From Flavobacteriaceae bacterium (GTDB taxonomy: Bacteria > Bacteroidota > Bacteroidia > Flavobacteriales > Flavobacteriaceae), in NCBI GenBank assembly GCA_030694835.1, contig JAUYUF010000078.1, positions 1 to 8,405 on the forward strand: DNA of 8,405 bases. The letters run 5' to 3'. Of this stretch, positions 6,850 to 8,405 are shown piece by piece. Position 1 is the first letter of the stretch, and every line of letters begins with the position of its first letter. The position numbers and the translations under genes are program-made. The notes beneath the pieces were generated by a model that made no database searches, had not been told where the DNA came from, and was given only the letters and a program-made list of their open reading frames with translations.

Positions 6850-6894
6850 AAATTATAGTAAAAAATGAAAGTATAGAAATTTAAAAAAAGAAGA

Positions 6895-8034
6895 ATGGAA
6901 ATCAATAAAAGCGGAGCTACTTTTTCTAGTATTGTAGGAATAGGTGCAAAAATTAAAAAAATGATGGAAGAAACCGGTGAGGAGTATTTATTTCTTAACC
7001 GTGGTATTAATGCAGTTTGTTCAATTAATTTAACAGAAGTTATTAGATTGATTGATTTTAATTCTGCAGGAATTCAAGTTTATCCTCCAAATAAAGGTTT
7101 GCCAGAATTGAGAGAAGCTATTAATCAAGAATATTTTGATGGAAAATCGCATGTTGATAATATTGCCATTGTTCCCGGAGGTATGTCTGCAATTGATTCA
7201 GTTGTTCAAATTTTAGATTTGGATATCGTTTATTTTAGCAAGTATTTCTGGGGAAGTTATCAAAAGCTTTGCATGATAAGAGGGGTAGAAAGTTCAACAT
7301 TTGAAAACCTAAAAAGTTTTGTTCAAACTGTAAAAGATTTGCGAAAATCAGAAACAACGAATCCAAAGAAAATTGCAGTTTTATTGTGTGATCCCAATAA
7401 TCCAGTAGGTAATAAATTGGATGATGTTGAAATGTTGAATCATATTAAAGTATTGACTGAAATGGATGTGATTGTCATATTTGACAGCCCATACCGTAGA
7501 TTATTTTATGACTCAAATGATATCCTTTACCAAGAATTACTCCAATTAAAAAATCTTATAATCACAGAGAGTTTCAGTAAAACTATGGGTCTCAGTGGTC
7601 AACGCATCGGATTTATTCACAGTACAGATAAAGCATTTAATGATGAATTGAATGTTCGTTTACTGTATGCTTTTAATGGTGTAAATGCTTTTGCACAAGA
7701 ATTGGTTTTAAAATTATTAACCTCGCCTGAAGGGAAAAAGGCAGTATCCGATTTTAAAAAGAAAACGGTAGAAGATGTGACTAAAAATATTCAATATTTA
7801 AATAAAAATAATTTATTATTTAATAAGTTGTATGAGCATACAAAACCAGTTGGAATATTTACAGTAGTCAATATTACAGAGGATGAATTATTGAAGAATA
7901 AAATTGGAAGTGTTGGAATGGTGTATTTTACCAATGATAAAACAGAAGAAATCAGAGCAACATCAAGAATTTGTGTTTCTGTACCGCATGAAAAATTCAA
8001 ATTATTTTTTTATAAAATAAGATCAGTTAAATAG
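6895..8034 (+). CDS. PLP-dependent aminotransferase, class I/II (substrate unknown)
   Basis: This is a cytoplasmic fold-type I PLP enzyme of 379 residues, complete and of ordinary length for the family. Motifs in order are YPPNKGLPELREAI (63-76), PGGMSAID (94-101) for the cofactor-phosphate loop, DPNNPVG (166-172) with Asn169 stacking near PLP, FDSPY (196-200) with Asp197 and Tyr200, and the Schiff-base motif ESFSKTMGLSGQRIGF (225-240) with Lys229 and phosphate-binding Arg237. SRICVSVP near the C-terminus offers Arg358 as the likely alpha-carboxylate ligand. The N-terminal segment (LFLNRGINAVCSIN) is unlike the usual GxPDF motif of aspartate aminotransferases, so I do not assign a substrate. 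It is transcribed divergently from uvrA and shares an inverted repeat with it. The next gene, for a sigma factor, begins 240 bp downstream. No pathway partner is visible. Confidence 0.9.
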   Translation: MEINKSGATFSSIVGIGAKIKKMMEETGEEYLFLNRGINAVCSINLTEVIRLIDFNSAGIQVYPPNKGLPELREAINQEYFDGKSHVDNIAIVPGGMSAIDSVVQILDLDIVYFSKYFWGSYQKLCMIRGVESSTFENLKSFVQTVKDLRKSETTNPKKIAVLLCDPNNPVGNKLDDVEMLNHIKVLTEMDVIVIFDSPYRRLFYDSNDILYQELLQLKNLIITESFSKTMGLSGQRIGFIHSTDKAFNDELNVRLLYAFNGVNAFAQELVLKLLTSPEGKKAVSDFKKKTVEDVTKNIQYLNKNNLLFNKLYEHTKPVGIFTVVNITEDELLKNKIGSVGMVYFTNDKTEEIRATSRICVSVPHEKFKLFFYKIRSVK

Positions 8035-8106
8035 TCATTTTTTAATATTGTATCAGTAAAAAAGTAGCATGATAAAAAATTTAATTATAAGTAATTAATA
8101 ATTAGA

Positions 8107-8128
8107 AAGTAGTTGTTTTAACCTACTT
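8107..8128 (+). terminator. Weak terminator-like hairpin after the aminotransferase gene
   Basis: AAGTAGTT (8107-8114), loop GTTTT, then AAC-C-TACTT (8120-8128 with one bulged C) forms an 8-bp stem. It is followed by AATTAATTTTATT rather than a clean T run. It lies 72 bp past the stop codon and about 57 bp before the next promoter-like box, where a terminator would be expected. Confidence 0.4.
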
Positions 8129-8184
8129 AATTAATTTTATTATAAAAAATATGCAAAAAAATTCAATTTTTAAACTTTAGTTTA

Positions 8185-8192
8185 TATATTTG
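8185..8192 (+). promoter_or_regulatory. -7 promoter box for the sigma factor gene
   Basis: TATATTTG is an exact match to TAnnTTTG. I see no TTG -33 element at the usual distance, only T-rich sequence (8167-8170). The predicted leader is about 75 nt, noticeably longer than that predicted for uvrA. Confidence 0.5.
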
Positions 8193-8228
8193 ATTTATCA
8201 AACCCACAATTTAAGCCTATAGTCCAAA

Positions 8229-8271
8229 ATTACTTTTAATTAAAATCTGCTTTATTAAGTTAAAAAGTAAT
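8229..8271 (+). repeat. Inverted repeat in the sigma factor leader
   Basis: ATTACTTTT (8229-8237) and AAAAGTAAT (8263-8271) are exact reverse complements separated by 25 nt. The right arm ends three bases before the ATG at 8275. If it folds in the mRNA it would pair the sequence where ribosomes land, which could damp or switch translation. The stem is AT-rich and has a long loop, so it is only moderately stable. Confidence 0.4.
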
Positions 8272-8274
8272 CTT

Positions 8275-8405
8275 ATGGAATTCTCATTATTATCTGATAG
8301 TCGTCTAATTGAGTATTATATTCAAGGAGATGAAAACGCCTTAGAATTTTTAATTCGGAAACATCAAAGTCGTATTTTTAATTTTATTTATTCAAAAGTA
8401 AGAAA
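8275..8405 (+). CDS. Sigma-70 family RNA polymerase sigma factor, partial (N-terminal 43 codons)
   Basis: Only the start of the gene is in the window, 43 full codons and two bases of the next. The segment LIEYYIQGDENALEFLIRKH (11-30), followed by QSRIFNFIYSKV (31-42), matches the beginning of sigma region 2 in short sigma-70 family factors. Its order is a leading D-x-x-L-I helix, a G-D/N-E-x-A-L turn, then a helix ending R-I-F-N-F-I. The short N-terminus before region 2 points to an ECF-like or other compact factor rather than the housekeeping RpoD, which has region 1. The ATG at 8275 is preceded by AT-rich sequence without a Shine-Dalgarno. Region 4 and any neighbouring anti-sigma gene lie outside the window, so the subgroup and regulon cannot be stated. 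Confidence 0.85.
   Translation, partial: MEFSLLSDSRLIEYYIQGDENALEFLIRKHQSRIFNFIYSKVR

Noticed and set aside
6865..6876. Three-codon upstream ORF (ATG AAA GTA TAG) in the aminotransferase leader
   Set aside because: It is too short to judge and expected by chance in AT-rich DNA.
8070..8099. Nine-codon ORF starting at an ATG downstream of the aminotransferase gene
   Set aside because: It is short, built only of AT-rich codons, and has no promoter or conserved pattern.

Overview
The window looks like chromosomal DNA of a low-GC (roughly 30% by eye) member of the Bacteroidetes, most likely the Flavobacteriia. Three things point there: the protein families (the UvrA subtype, the ArgC and ArgG subtypes, a cysteine-containing GNAT leading an arg cluster, and a short sigma-70 family factor), promoter-like boxes of the TAnnTTTG type, and almost no Shine-Dalgarno sequences before the start codons. 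No rRNA, tRNA, CRISPR array, transposase or phage gene is visible.

Region 1-3529 (minus strand) is the front of an arginine-biosynthesis operon, read right to left: a GNAT acyltransferase (2858-3529, probably the first-step glutamate N-acyltransferase), argG (1672-2868), argC (711-1679) and argD (1-699, its C-terminal part lying beyond the window). GNAT/argG overlap by 11 bp and argG/argC by 8 bp, and argC and argD are 11 bp apart, so the genes are probably co-transcribed and translationally coupled. The GNAT, ArgC and ArgD would make N-acylornithine from glutamate, with the kinase ArgB elsewhere; ArgG acts later, on citrulline. The acyl group may be acetyl or succinyl; the window does not decide this.

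Region 3530-3984 is a 455-bp gap. It holds a possible 45-codon gene (3664-3801, minus) whose N-terminus resembles the leader of small Bacteroidetes precursor peptides, a promoter-like box in front of it, and a short GC-richer island (about 3621-3700) with small inverted repeats.

Region 3985-6771 (minus) is a full-length uvrA for nucleotide excision repair. Region 6772-6894 is a compact divergent promoter region with an exact 13-bp inverted repeat whose arms overlap both predicted promoter boxes. Region 6895-8034 (plus) is a fold-type I PLP aminotransferase of unknown substrate. Region 8035-8274 is AT-rich non-coding DNA with a weak terminator-like hairpin, a good TAnnTTTG box and a leader inverted repeat. 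It precedes the start of a sigma-70 family factor (8275 to the window edge, plus).

Most of the window is ordinary housekeeping content. The items most worth a second look are the shared inverted repeat between uvrA and the aminotransferase gene, the leader-like small ORF, and the non-canonical features of the GNAT and ArgC. I do not see clear evidence for a wholly new system.
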